From the NCBI GenBank assembly GCA_014549065.1, contig JACDOX010000117.1, forward strand, positions 1,712,369 through 1,776,368: a stretch of 64,000 nt of DNA. The letters are read 5' to 3'. The notes beneath the pieces are model-generated. The model did not search any database. It was not told the origin of the DNA and saw only the letters and a list, made by a program, of their open reading frames with translations. Positions 50,665 to 63,682 of this stretch are shown piece after piece. The first letter of the stretch is position 1; the number at the start of each line of letters is the position of its first letter. The DNA comes from Cardinalis cardinalis. Lineage: Eukaryota > Chordata > Aves > Passeriformes > Cardinalidae. A program made the position numbers and the translations under genes.

Positions 50665-52636
50665 ACATGAAGAGGCAGAGCTGTCCTTACACCATGAAAC
50701 AGCAGCATGAATGTCCTGCTCCCTGAAGGCCAGTGGCTCNGGGCCAGTTCAAGGAGTTTCCCACATCCACAGGAATAACTGTGTATTTTGAATCTCAGCA
50801 AAACCAGCANGGATTAACTGTGCCAGAAAAACAAATCTTTTGTAGCTGGAAAAGTGCTGACCTGATTTAATAGCCCACTAAGCTGGCAGTACACCAATCC
50901 TAGGAAAAAGAAAGGGGAAAAAAAAGTCACAAATTTCTGCCAGATTCATGAGCAGAATCTGCTCAGCAGCAAGTACCAGAGATGGTACCTGGGATGAGGA
51001 GATGAGGGGAGCACAGAGCTGGGCACAAGCAAAGGGCAGCAGGACTGTCCCCTCTGGCAGCAAGGAGGGCTGAGCTGTCTCACNAAAGACATCTTCAACC
51101 CCCATTCCCCACACAGGTGGGCAGCAGGGAAAAGCTTCTTCTCCTGCTCCCCAGAGTGTGTGCACAGAGATGAGCTTGGTGCNGGGTCTTCCCTTCCAAA
51201 ACATTAAAATAAAGGGAGACAAAGATGTCTGTTTGGATAATTACTGCAGCCAGAGACACTTNCACACTGGCATTTCCCCTGCATGAGTTGTACAGACTCC
51301 TGCCACATTCCAGAAGTGAATTTCACCTCTTATCTACCTTTCAAAGACTCCTGTCTCTAGGAAACTGTATGAAGAAAAATGACAATGCTACTGTTCACAC
51401 TNACTGGAGCAAAATTAGCCCTTTGAAACAAAACCCTTGAGAGTCACTTGCAGTAACTTCAAGGCCCTTGCCCATGTTGCTTCCACATCTCTTCAAACTT
51501 TAATTGATTACAGCAGAAGTAATCTTTTCAGTTGTTTTGATGAGTTTTCTGCAAGAAGGCAAATGTGGATGTGACACTTAAGATGATTACAAGGAAAAAC
51601 AGTCTTTTAAAGCCTTAATGAACNTTATGGAAGCAAAAAGCTGCAGTGTTCCAGAGCTCTCAGCCTTTCAGGTTCACTGCAGGACACCCTGGCATGGGTG
51701 GTATTAAATTAAACCCCACGGTGCTCATGGTTTAGTCTGCACAAGGGAGATTCAGGACATAAGGACACCAAAGGGCATTACAAAGCAACACCATAAAAAC
51801 ATATGAACTTTTGCATTTCAGAGCAATTTTTTAAAAACCTGAGAAAGTCTCTGTCATTGTGTCATTTCTGAAAAGAAGCACTGGGAGAAACTCAGGTAAA
51901 AGTGTCTGCCTTCACTTAGCAAATTAAGTGTTGATTATTGAGCTGTTTCAGAGAGTTCTGGAGCTGATGCAGACCTCAAGGGAAGGGCTGAGACCAGCTC
52001 CAGGGGAGAGTAACCCCAGCACCAGGATGGAGTCACACATCTTTCAGCTGAAGGCTGGGATGTAGAAAAACCCTGAGGAAAATTCGCTATAACCTGAAAT
52101 GTTTTTATCTCCAAGAAAGCATTTTCCTAGCTCTATCTGCTAAGAAACAAGCAGGATGGAATAATATAAAATTATTTTATAGATTTTTACTAGTGGAACA
52201 GGCCCTTTTGTAATGATGTGTCATTGTGGGATACTGGTGTGGAAACCACTGAGAGATCTGCCCAGTGAGCTGATCTGAAAAGCAGTGTTATGGTTTATAC
52301 AGAAAGAATTAACATCTCCAGTGCCACTACATGCATTTCACAGTATTTCTTTACCTGGGCATAAAATTTTCTCCCAGGCATCTTTTTTTCCAGAAAAACA
52401 TCAGAGAGATTGTAAATGTTGAAAGAGCAATGGCTGGAACTCCTACAGAAAAGCTTCACTACAAGGAAAATAAAACAGTCAAAGTTTGATAGAAAAGAAT
52501 ACAATAGTATTCACACTACAGGTGCAACTAAACAATGAATAATAAAAAGAATGTAACTCAAATATCCTTATTTACTTCTCATCATAGATAAATGAAGTAT
52601 CCCTTGAACTCAAAGCAGCAAATTTAAAATGAATAC

Positions 52637-52710
52637 AAGGAACATAATATTTCACATGTCGCAGGAGCATAATATAATATTAACATAATAAGGAACATAA
52701 TATTTCACAT
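52637..52710. repeat. Direct repeat of 21 bp, copies 53 bp apart
   Basis: The 21-bp word starting AAGGAACATAATATTTCACA occurs identically at 52637-52657 and 52690-52710, with AT-rich sequence between. It is probably a small local duplication rather than a target-site duplication, because the spacer resembles no element. Confidence 0.8.
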
Positions 52711-55700
52711 TACAACTAACTAACCAGTACAACTCACAGCTGTTGGAAGGCAGCAGAGCCAAGGGCTTAATACAAATACAATTAGATGCTTAGAGGAATG
52801 CTCCAAATGCCTGCTGGAAAGAGAGACCAGAACCTGTTTGTAAGGCAATTATCTGGGGACTGCAGCTGCAGAGGTAGGAAGATCCTTCAGTTATTGCTAC
52901 ACAGCTCCAAGTTGTGAGATGTCCTGACTCTTGTAAAACATGCAATGCTGTATTGCATGTCCAGATCCTGCACTGGGAAGAGAAGGATCCTCTCTCCACG
53001 GCAAAATTCATGACCAGAATGTTAATGCCTCATTTGCACTGAATTTTGCTCTTCTTTTGCATATCAAAAATACTATGGATCATTGTCTCCAAACAGACGT
53101 TCATTCCAAACTTTAAATCATTTCATTAAAAAATAAATTACATTAGCAGCTAAGCCTCGATTTTCAATTTTGCATTGTGCCATGCTCTCAGGTTTTCTTT
53201 TTATGACCAGTGNAGAAAGATTTTAAATTATAATCTATCCCTTGACATATTTTGTACTGCAAGTTTTAATCAAGTCTCCCAGAGGAAAAGAAAATCTAAT
53301 AGTATCTTCAATCACTTTACAATCTTGTTTGGGGTATGTTTTTTTTATTTTTTTTCCAAAGCAGAAACATTTAACATCTCTGCTTTTCACGTACCCATAT
53401 TTCATTTATTCTTGATACATTCCTATCTGTATATAGCTCATTTAAATATTCCCAGCTACCTCTCAGCATTGTTTACTACATATCTTTTTTCAGAATGATT
53501 AGCATCATTTTGTATGGTCCCATTATGCCTTCATGGACAGCTGAAGTAGGATAATAGACCTTCCCTATTCCTTCAAGCCACAGCATTTTCTACTCACAAG
53601 TGTTNTTTATTTCTAAACTCTAATGTGCCTCATCTTTCAAAATCCTCTCACTTCTGGTGCATGTTTTTTGAGGGGTGGGGGAGGAACCCATTATCCTTTT
53701 TTAAAATCCCATTTTATTTTGCAGTTCTAAGTCAAACCTATTCCTCTTAAGACTGTGCTGCCATCAATTCAGTCACACTTCTCAAGAATGTGGTAAAATT
53801 TGGAATAACTAAGAATACTGATGGCATCACAAGGCCATCAGTCCTGGCAGCAAATGCAGAATCTTTGAATGCATGAATAAATAGCAGGAATTTAAAGACA
53901 GGTGAAAAAGAGTTTCTGCAGACAAAAATGCTTCTGCAGGGCAAATCCTGATGGCAAAGTTTCAAACAGGGTTAATGGCCACTCAGGAATATTTTCAAAC
54001 TACTCCAGGTTTGGAACTGTAGCCTAGAGGTAGCCAGCAGTTTCCTTGCAAGACAATCATGTTCCCGGCATAAACCCTTATAAACTAAATGCCATCACAC
54101 AGGTAAGCTGTCCCTGTCTGTTTCTGCTACCAGCAAGTTGTTGTAATTTATGCTACAGCAAGTCTCACAGTGTTCTGGAAGTTAAAAGGGCAGAAAGATA
54201 AAACTACCTTAACCTTAAAAGCCAACACTCAAAAGGTTATATGAAAACAAAGCTGAAAGAAGTTGTTGCTAGACTTATGTTAGTACTTCCTTATTTTATT
54301 TCAAATCTGGATATTTTCTTTTTACTAACAATAAATGTTTTACTGTCATTGAAAGCATTGATTACCNAGTTAATATTGCACTTATTATCTTGAAGTTACA
54401 ACAGAAATGCTGTGACCAGTAGGCCACCAAAGTTTTCAGTGNGGAAAATGCCAGAAATCTCCAAACTAAATTACAAAATACAACTCGAGTTCTTAGTATA
54501 TTCATTTCTTAAAGCAAAAATGCACTATGCTGTAGTTGAGTAGCAGCAGATTATTCAGCATTCCTACATATAAGATGCTATATTGTCAAATGCTGACATT
54601 TTTCAGCTTGGATACTNATGCCAAACTGAGATGGGAGCAGGGGGATTATGTTTGTTTTATTCCTGCAGAATGGTTCACTGGTTTCCAAGATCACAGCTAG
54701 TAAAAAAATTAAACAAATAAATGAAAGAAAAAGGAGAGAAGCTCTGTTGCTCCATGNCTTGTAGCAGGAACTTGAAATCTCANTTGTAGCACCCTCACTG
54801 GTGGTGATGTGGCTTCAGCACAGTTCAAACCCANTTGAGCCAGGCTGATGCAAGGCTGNGAATGTGTGAAAAGCTGCCACTGGCACAGGCTTAGGAGAGA
54901 CTGTCAGGGTGAGTTCTGGGGCTCTCTGAAGATGTCCCCCTCCCTGTACCACTACAGGAGTCACATCTGCATGGTGGCCCCACGACTCTCTCCAAGAACC
55001 TGTGCCACAGGGGATGTTCCCTCCATCCTGGCTCCTCATTCCCCCCTCCCCACACACATGGCACTGATCTGGCCACAGGGTAAACTGGACCCACTCATCT
55101 GGGTTCAAAAAATCCCAGCAAAAACAGGAGGGGGGAAAGGAGGGAAATAATCTTCACCCAGAGCAGCAGGTTGATCCAGCTCATCAGAGAGAGGCAGGAA
55201 TAGGCTGAAAACACAAGGAGGGAAAACTCCTTGAGCCAGTATTGGTGCACAGATGGAGCACGTGGAGCTGCAGGCTCAGCTCCACCTGCCAGATCCATCT
55301 CAGCTGTGAGGACTCCAGAGGACTTTAATTTCACTGGCTGCTGCTATTCCTGCTGTCTGGGGCAAGACAGGGAACTGAAACATGGAAGGAAATGATGACT
55401 GAAGTTTCACTGACACTTTTTTGGCATGGCACCCATTTTCACAACCCCTCGCCATCAGCTTCCTTCAATTGCATCAGTCCAAACCTGTGTGGTGGTTCTG
55501 TCTGAGAAGAAACTTNTGCTGATGCTGGGTTGCTCCTAACCAAGACTGGTTTCCCAGTAGAGGTCCCAATGTGGCTGCAGGGCCATCTATGCTGGCACAG
55601 GAGAGGACGGGTGGGGACCAAGAGGAGGAGAAAGGGCAGCAGCTTGTTTAATCAGGCACTGACCAAAAGAAACAATCACAAAATATGTATTTTGTAGTAT

Positions 55701-56419
55701 TTAGTGGGGAAAGTACTATAAAACAAGTTTTTCTAAGCCAAGGCAAAAGAGAAAGAAGCCAGCACAGTGNGGAACGAAATGAGTAAATTGGGATGGAGAA
55801 TCTTGTATGTCTGGAAGCAGACAAGTGAAAGAAGACAAAACACATGATCTCCTCCCTTTTGGCAGGGACAAGCTATTTATCCTGGCCCAGCTGCCCCTGA
55901 AATGACAGGCTGGGACTGAGAGCAGGAGGAAGTGGGGAATACAGTGAGAAAGGCCAGAGAAGGACACTTGAGGAGGGAGTTTTAGAGAAGCTGGGCNAAG
56001 AGCAGAAGGATGGAAAGTGACATTACAGTGGTAGAGAAATTAAAGCTTGAAGGAGGAGGTTTAGTTCAAGGCNGAGACAAATCTGGGAAATTATTGTTTT
56101 TGGAGGAAAGAGAGAAGAAAATTTTAAGTTGGAAAAACAAGCAAAAGAGTCTGTATTCACTGGGGGCAGCTCCTCTGGCTGCAACAGGAACCTGAGCCTC
56201 CGCTGCTGCTTCTCCATCAGCAAACACCACTTAATACCTTTACGTCACTGAATGGTGCAGTGATGAAGAGCCCATACAGAAATGCAGATCTCCATCCTGA
56301 GGTTTGAATAATGCACNGTAAAGAGGCCTGCAGCTCTAACCTGGGCAGGGAGAAAGCAAACCACTGAGCAGATACTCCTTAGAACAGTCANTAACAGCAA
56401 GCAGAGCTCATCTTCTGTG

Positions 56420-56467
56420 AGGTGAAATGGTCACTGGCTCTTTGAAAGAGCCCAGACCATTTCACCT
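56420..56467. repeat. 48-bp inverted repeat / hairpin
   Basis: A perfect 13-bp arm AGGTGAAATGGTC pairs with GACCATTTCACCT. Inside it, GGCTCTTTGAAAGAGCC is a second palindrome (6-8 bp stem with a tight TTTGA-centred loop). A small asymmetric internal bulge (ACT against CA) separates the two stems. Flanking bases do not pair, so the structure is self-contained. RNA from either strand could fold, and MTHFS intron RNA would contain it. Confidence 0.85.
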
Positions 56468-59400
56468 GGGTTCATCTCTGAGGAAGTTCACACCTGAGGG
56501 ACAAGGACCATGTAATAATGTACTGTGACACCAGGGCAGAATTGACAGAGATTAAGAGGCTGAATTAAGTCTGTACACACAATGCCATTTCTTGCATTTC
56601 TTAGAAAAGCATGTCCCAATCCAAAACATTAAGCAGATTCAGAGCCATAATTTCTAATAACATTTCATTTTTTGGCCAAGAAAACTATTTAGGCTAAACC
56701 CCCTTCTCCCATCATGCAGGTGAATGTTAGAAAAGCTGTTTATAATTCATTGCACACCTTCAGCTACCAGTCAGTAGTTCAGTNATGAACACTTAAGCAT
56801 ATTTGCTCAGGTCCAAGCCTTCCACCTGAGATCCCTGACCATGTGCCTCCCTTCAAAGAAGCCCCCAAGAATTTTACCATATGGAAACACTCAACCTAGT
56901 CTTTTTATCTTTTTTTTTTTTTTGTGTCCCAGTAAGAATAATCTCTTTTTCAGAAGAATAACTTTGCTTTTCCCTCATAGTTCTCAGAGCAGGTCTAGGT
57001 AATAATAAATAACATTACAAATGAGGAAACCTATGTCCAGTTCAGTGAATCACAACACCTCCCCAAACCACACTGAAAATGAAGCTGCTGGCAAAATGTT
57101 CTTTAAACTTCTGTAGGAGTACTGATAAAAAGCAAACACGGAGTACAGTTTTATCTGATTTGCTCCTTCCAAAGTTGTGCAATGTTTCTACACTTCTGTA
57201 AACAAATACTGCAACCTGCCTGGACTTTCATCAGCAGTATTACCTTGGGCAAAACCCATTTATACCTCTGATGGGCAAGGATAAAAATGGGAATTGATAC
57301 TTACTAGGAAAATGTGCCACTGGTTTGCTCCAGAAGTTGTCTAAATCTTTTCAACAGATACAGCTGGAAACGAACCAAGTCACGCACCTACACACACCCC
57401 TACTCCAAAATATCTGAACTTCTTCCACCTTTGCTCTTTCTGTTACTGTGTCCATACAGCCTAACAAAAGCAACTTTTCACATGCCAATGAGACACCCAC
57501 ACATGGTAGAGAAGATGACAGACTTTCTCCTACCACAAAAGCAGTGATCTTTGTTTATGCCAACANGGTGTGACGCGAGTACTGCCAAGATGAAAAGAGG
57601 CAAACCTGGTCCAACAGAAAAAAGGATCATCTCCAAAAGGAGGGCTTGTGTCAATTCAACACTGCCCATGAGCGCTACCAAAGACTGGGAAACTCTATGC
57701 CAAAATTATACCTACTCTTATATTTGAGCTATTCTTAACAGTAACTATGCCTGATGTTTTAAGGACNGTGTGAATTTAAGTTTTTTTGTCATGCAAAATG
57801 AATACACTCAGAAATGACATGGCTTATTTATGTACCTGCAGGCTATTTCTTGGAAATTACATAGTAATTTATGCCAGNCATGGGAACATTACTAATGTAA
57901 CACCATGTTATCTCCTTATAGCAATGTAAATGCCTCAGATCACCAAAGTATTTGATAACATCTCTGAGATAAACGTGCCATCCATGAGTCATTCCAACAA
58001 TGGAGGATGGATGTAGCAGCAAGGCAATTTGCATTCTTGCAAATGTACCAAAGTTCATAAAATACAATAGGTGACAAAAAATATAGCAAAAGGAATATAA
58101 AGACATATTGGGTTGAAGTGTGTGCTTCTGTNGGGACAAACTGGTAGTGTGTATATGATGCTGCAGCAGTGGAAGAAAACTAAACTATTTCTCTAATTTA
58201 CAAAAACTGTTCAGGATACAGCACCCGAGGTTTGACTTCCAATCCAAATGGCATTATTCCAAAATTACTGTACAAATAGTACAAACAGACTAATATTGAG
58301 TTTCAGGCAGAACAAGTCTGACATGGACATACATCAGCTCTTACAGCTGGTCTCTTGGCACCTCTCTGTAGAGAACAGGAGCCCTTCTGGTATTGCTCTC
58401 TGCCCACAGCCTGGTGCAGAGAAGGAAGCAGCAGTTTCAGAACCAGCCAGGTACCAAAGTGTGTTCCTGCCTTCCCCATCTTCACTGTCTGGCACCCAGG
58501 TACACCTCAGTACACTCCATACCTGGAAGTCCTTGCTCCCATCATACCTCAAATTGTGTGTTTACTCTGTGATGTCTACAACAGACTGGCTAAATTCAAT
58601 TAACAGCAGCTCACCAGTAGTACGAAAGCTTGTCCAGAGTGCCTGAACTAAGCTCNGTGAACAGAACTCTGGACATTTTTTACTACCTTCAAAAGTCCCT
58701 AAATCCCACCAATAAACACAATTTTTTGACAAACACTGGAAAAAACATCAAACAGTGCTAAATATTAAATGTAAAGAAGATGATTGTATAAGGCAGTGAA
58801 ATCCCTTGCTAGCTAAAATGTAGACACAGAAAGGATTCTGAATTAGGAAAGAGGTAATGACCGAAAATAAAAGAGAAACAAACATGGTGAAGTGTTCTGG
58901 AAAAGTACATTGGCATCCCAAAGCAAATACAAGCCCAAGTTCAATCAAACAGAGTCACAGAAATGTTATGTTCCTTTACCAAGCACTAAAAAGCTGGCAA
59001 GTGTGTGAGGTGTGGAAGCTGTCTGCATGGTGAATTTCAACCTGGAGAAAATCTTCCCAGGCTGAGGTTTAAAGCATGAGATCAATAGGAGTTTTCTATT
59101 ATTAAGATTAAACATTTCTGCAGATGTTTCGAGAAGACATTAAAGTGTTTACAAAAAGAATGCAAATAATGAATGCAAATACACAAAAAGTAAGCTTGTT
59201 TACAAGCAGGAGCTGGGGAATTTTAGGTTAAGAGATAGGTTATTTGGGGATCAAANCACACACACACAAGTTTGATCTTAATTAACTTTTACCTTCTCAA
59301 CCCTATGAAGAATTCAGTGTNTGAGACAGCATTATAAGGTCGAAATAAAAATGTGAGAGAATGATGCTAGAAAAGACTGCAGGCCAAGAAAGTCCTTTTA

Positions 59401-59980
59401 TTTTCAGTCTAAAGACTCAGTCCAAAGTCTCAGTCCAGAGAGCTGTTCTACAAGGGCAGGCTCCATATCAGCACTGTGATTCATCCATGCAACACAATTT
59501 GCAGGATCAAAGATTTCAGAAAATTCTCAGTTTATGGGAATCACCTGAGAAGTTCCCAACCTCTCAGGCAGTACAAACCAAAGTTCTCAGAGAACACCTT
59601 AAACCTGTGAATCCCTGTGACTTTCAGTGGCAGCTTAAGCTACCCCCAACAAAAGGGAAAGCTCCTCTTTCCTATACAAGTCTGTACATGATGCTGGCTG
59701 AGACGTGCTGAGGATGTCCATGGATCAGACCAAGAAGATGANTTATGTGGAGGGCTGAGTTTTCTTTCAGCTGGATCAGTGCAGTTGTGTTCCTGCTCTG
59801 CTGGCATGTCATAGGGGTGGCACAGGGTAGAAAAAAACAGGCAAGAGAAAGGAGCATCTCTCTACAATGCATAAAAACAAGGCGTAACATTCCATTTCAT
59901 TCTTGCTATCAAAGTATTTCCTACCAGCCTCAAGGCTACTCCTGCTCAGCAATCCCATGATGCAGCAAGAAAATACTCAC
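56468..59980 (-). other. MTHFS: MTHFS intron 2, segment next to exon 2
   Basis: Unique intronic sequence. It holds a 15-bp-class poly-T run near 56910-56925 and a short CA run near 59255-59268. No exon, repeat family or clear motif cluster seen. Confidence 0.8.
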
Positions 59981-60245
59981 CACCAGCAAGAGCTTCCTCT
60001 CTTGCAGTGTCATCATCACTGGGCTGAAGAATATTCCAGGATGTCAAAGCAAGTGAAGACATGTCTTCAGCTGATGATAACTTCAGCATGTCCATGTGAT
60101 TGCTCTGAGGTTTGTAACGGGGGATGAAACACTCCTTGCCTTGCTTAAAAATGTCCTTAATGATTTCTTCTGTCTGGACTTCATCTGGCATGCTCAGGAA
60201 GATTGCAATTCTTTTGGATTCTTGGTACTTGGGATGGTCAATCAC
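59981..60245 (-). CDS. MTHFS: MTHFS exon 2: 5-formyltetrahydrofolate cyclo-ligase, central part
   Basis: The 265-bp exon starts in phase 0 right after a TAG acceptor (AG at 60247-60246), encoding VIDHPKYQESKRIAIFLSMP. It ends with one base of a glycine codon before a GTGAGT donor (GT at 59980-59979). It carries family hallmarks: the IFLSM strand, the EEIIKDIF helix, FIPRY, SNHMDM, and the conserved tryptophan in SWNILQP. FIPRY, SNHMDM and the tryptophan are known from the family to line the folate and nucleotide sites. Identity to human MTHFS is high, with only a few local differences around the DMSSLALTSW and SDDDTA segments. The single leftover base pairs with two bases at the start of the next exon to make Gly, giving LAGGGLDLIF where human has LSTGGLDLIF, so the length is unchanged there. 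Confidence 0.96.
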
Positions 60246-63200
60246 CTACATGGGAAATTGACACAATTGGTTTATGAAAAATTTTTGGAAATATCAACTT
60301 ACTTTCATTTAACACAAAATATTCATTGAAAAGGGTAGAGATACAAAGTTTGATGCATCATAAAGAGAATAAACTGNCTTTGTTGCCTACTCCAACATTT
60401 CTACCATTAGCAAGATCAAAATAGGCAAATTTTTGCATGTAGAGAACTAAACACTGCAACACAGGTTTGGACCAGCAAAAAACAGATTTTGCAGACAACC
60501 TTCCAATCACCTAAAGATTTGTGCCATAACAGTGCAGACATCCTCAAATGCCCAACAAACATCACTGCAGAAAGATACAGCAGGCCAGAACTGCCAGCTT
60601 ATGCAAGCTAAGAGGGTTTAGCATTCCTTTTCTTCCATCCTTTTCACAGACTGCATCTCTCATCTGGGCCCAGGCAGAGTGGGAAGTGCCTCAGTGATAA
60701 CTCAAAGGAAAATCAGCACCAGGGCAGATGAGTGAGGAGCACAAAGTCTTCCAAGAACAGGCCCCTCTTTCTTTTGTTAACCTGAATGTCTTCCCTGCAG
60801 CAGGATGAGATACATGACTTCAAACATCACCTGCTTCCAACAGGTGATCTTATTACTGCACATTTTTCAAAGCTTGAAGGAAGGATGGCCTTGCCATTTT
60901 TTGCTTTTCATGAGACTCTGTGCTGGGTTTATAAAAGGCTGAATATAGGAGGGAAAATAAAAAATGCCTCTATGGTGAAAAACTGTTAGCAGACTCATAC
61001 CTCACTTGTCTCTGTCCATTCCAGACTGAATTCCACATTAAAATTTGAAAGGAGGCTTTTAAAAGCTTGTCTTCTCATTCTCTAGCACCTTATATATTTT
61101 GTCACTTACATCTGGACAAAACAAATATAAATGAGCACCTACTCATTTAAATGTGATTTACTCTTACTCTACTCTTACTTAGACAAAAATCTGTTAAAAA
61201 TATCAGACAATTGAGAAACTCTCTACTGTCTACAGAGCAGAGATCACCAGATGCCCTGCTCAGTGTTTGTATAACTGCAGGCTAACTCAGTCTTATGAGC
61301 TTTAGCCTTTGCCCTGGCCTTGTTTTGAGATACAAATGCCCCCATCTGAGTCAATATATGGTTCTCACTATATTTTTTATTTTCTTCCCATCACAGCAGT
61401 TAAAAACCCAAGTGAAATATTCAGAAGACAGATGGAATTTTGTAAGGGAAAAAGAAATAAACACTCCAGACTAAATGATGGTGTATGTGTTGCTTGGCCA
61501 CAGAAACATCTTAATTCCAAACCATATTTTATTCCCTTTTCTATCTGCCTAACCCTGCACATGGATTTTTCCACGGGATTAAGCTCTCAAAAGACCAGAA
61601 TTTCCATGACAGCTTTTGCTGCAAAAAGCAGACTGTTTAGTCCAACTGCAGACTCCAGAAAAGAGCTGTGGCTCATGCTGAGGGCCCCCAGAGCCAAAAC
61701 CTCTCATGGGTTTGGTGAGGAGAGAAACTGAGATACTGAGACTTTCAGACAAGGGCTGTATGCTGTGGGCACCACACAGGTCCCATCTGCTCTGATGTAT
61801 CCAGTAACACATTAATCAGGCTGTATAGGAACAAAAATGAGGTTGAAGATGTAAACCCACATGTGAGCAGGAAGACACAATTTCAGATATTCTCAGAATT
61901 GTGCAGATGCTCCTGCTATGACTCGGAGCAGTTTCTGAGAAGACTGAAAAAATTTCCACATGTAACAAATATTATCTGTCCTTTGTTCACCAGCTGATGG
62001 CAATTTTTTCAGAATCAGAGCATGCAAATAGCATGACTTTAATCATGAACATAAGCATTAAAAAAGAATAATCACCCAGAAGCTAATTAAATACTGGTGG
62101 CTAGGTCAGCCTGTGAAGCTATTTCATTTTGAATTTAAAGATTATTTTGAAATTAGATTTTTCCCCTAAAAATATTACTCAGGTGTTATAAAATAACCTG
62201 CTTACTTTAATTAGCTACAAGCACTGATGTATGTTACAAAGCTACATTTTTGGCCTTATATAATTCCAAGTATTTTCTCAGCCTGTTCCAAAATTTCTCC
62301 ATGCCTGCTGTATTAGCCACCCCCCATGAGGAAGCCAACTCTACTTTCTGCCACTGACACAGAGCCACTCTGTCTCAAGCAAGCTCAAGATTTTCAATTT
62401 GGGTCAGATTAAGAGAAGGGCATGATAATTTCAATTTATGTCATATTTCCTGATGTCTTCTTTTAAGCAAAACAAAGGCTGTATCTTTTAGAGTGGTCTC
62501 AGCAGAAGAAATGAGTGCTCTGTTGGTGTGTTTATCAGCAGTAATTAGACAAAGGCTGAGGGCTCCTAAAAATTCAGTACTACATGGGCTAGGTGCTTAA
62601 AAGTTGGCTGAGGACTCTGAATTTCTGAAGGGGATGCNTACCAGTATTTGCTAAAATTCAAGAGATTTAAGTCTAGGATGTATGATTACTAAAATGCATT
62701 ATCATGAGGGTAGGACACTACATATAGATATGTTTTTAAAAAGCATTCCCAAGGAANAAAAGGGTTATATAAATTCCAGTTAAAATTTCCTACAACTTCA
62801 AAGTTTCTGTGCTGCCACATCCCACTCATGAAGTGGCTACACATTAGTAGTAAATGAAGTCTATAAAATGATTTGAGAGCCTCTGGCAGGAAAATAACCA
62901 TATAAATGTAGATCATCTAGAAGTACCCGCTGGTGCTGCAAAAAAAATGAGGACTGTGCTCTATTACATGCAGTGACTGCAAAATAAAATTTTATTATGT
63001 TTATTAAAATGATAAAATACATCTATATAAAAACTGTGTAATCCAAACACAAACAGGACATTTCAAAAGTACATACCCATATCACTCTGTGCTAGGATAC
63101 CAGTTAGGCAAACCCTGCTCGATATCTTTTAGAGTGTGAAAATTATATTAGAAATAAAATTGTGTGGAAGAAACACCGCTGGAAGATACAGAGGGGAGAT

Positions 63201-63339
63201 GACAGAACATAAAACAAGACNCCAAATCAGGCAGTGGCTGGGTTTTGTATGTATGGCCAGAGCCAGGCTGGTGTGAAATGTCTCAGACAAACACCTGCCA
63301 CCATCCCTGAGGAGTCCTGCTCGGGGCGTGTGGCAGTCT
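60246..63339 (-). other. MTHFS: MTHFS intron 1, main part
   Basis: This is unique AT-rich intron sequence with no coding signal. It contains a homeodomain- and octamer-motif-rich stretch at about 62000-62230, listed separately. The rest of this roughly 3.1-kb piece shows nothing I can name. Full intron 1 is 60246-63902. Confidence 0.85.
62000..62230. promoter_or_regulatory. Candidate conserved noncoding element in MTHFS intron 1
   Basis: A perfect POU octamer ATGCAAAT lies at 62022-62029, followed by several TAAT/ATTA homeodomain cores (AGCTAATTAAATAC, TTTAATTAGC) in low-repeat AT-rich sequence. This motif density resembles vertebrate enhancers, but no alignment was available, so the call is inference only. 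Confidence 0.25.
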
Positions 63340-63682
63340 GCCCCCACTGTCCCCAAAATCCAGGGNTGAAGTGTGACCACCCATGGGAGAAGTGTCCCCA
63401 GCACCCCGGGCTGGTGTGACCATTGCTCCGGGGTGAAGTGTCCCCAGCACCCAGGGTGATGAGTGACCACCGCTCAGAGTGGTGAGACCCAGCAGCCAGG
63501 GTGAAGTGTGACAACCGCTCCANGGTGAAGTGTCCCCAGCACCCAGGGCTGCACCGCTCCAGGGTGAAGTGTCCCCAGCACCCCGGGCTGATGTGTGACC
63601 ACCGCCCTAGGCTGAAGTGTCCCCAGCACCCCGGGCTGATGTGTGACCACCGCCCTAGGCTGAAGTGTCCCCAGCACCCCCG
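63340..63682. repeat. 48-bp-period minisatellite in MTHFS intron 1, next to exon 1
   Basis: A GC-rich tandem array is built from a unit containing GAAGTGTCCCCAGCACCC followed by a GTGACCACCGC-like half. The rightmost part has two adjacent, essentially identical 48-bp units, then a partial third that ends in the CpG island. Copies to the left are diverged and shortened, some of them half units of about 24-30 bp. The array lies about 220 bp inside intron 1 from the exon 1 donor. It creates a spurious 223-codon minus-strand frame (63227-63898). Confidence 0.85.

Larger units (their letters stand above)
48332..56419 (-). other. MTHFS: MTHFS intron 2, central part
   Basis: Unique, mostly AT-rich intron without recognisable coding sequence. 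It includes two small duplications listed separately (50591-50664 and 52637-52710) and a T-rich run near 53339-53356. Nothing else can be supported. Confidence 0.75.
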
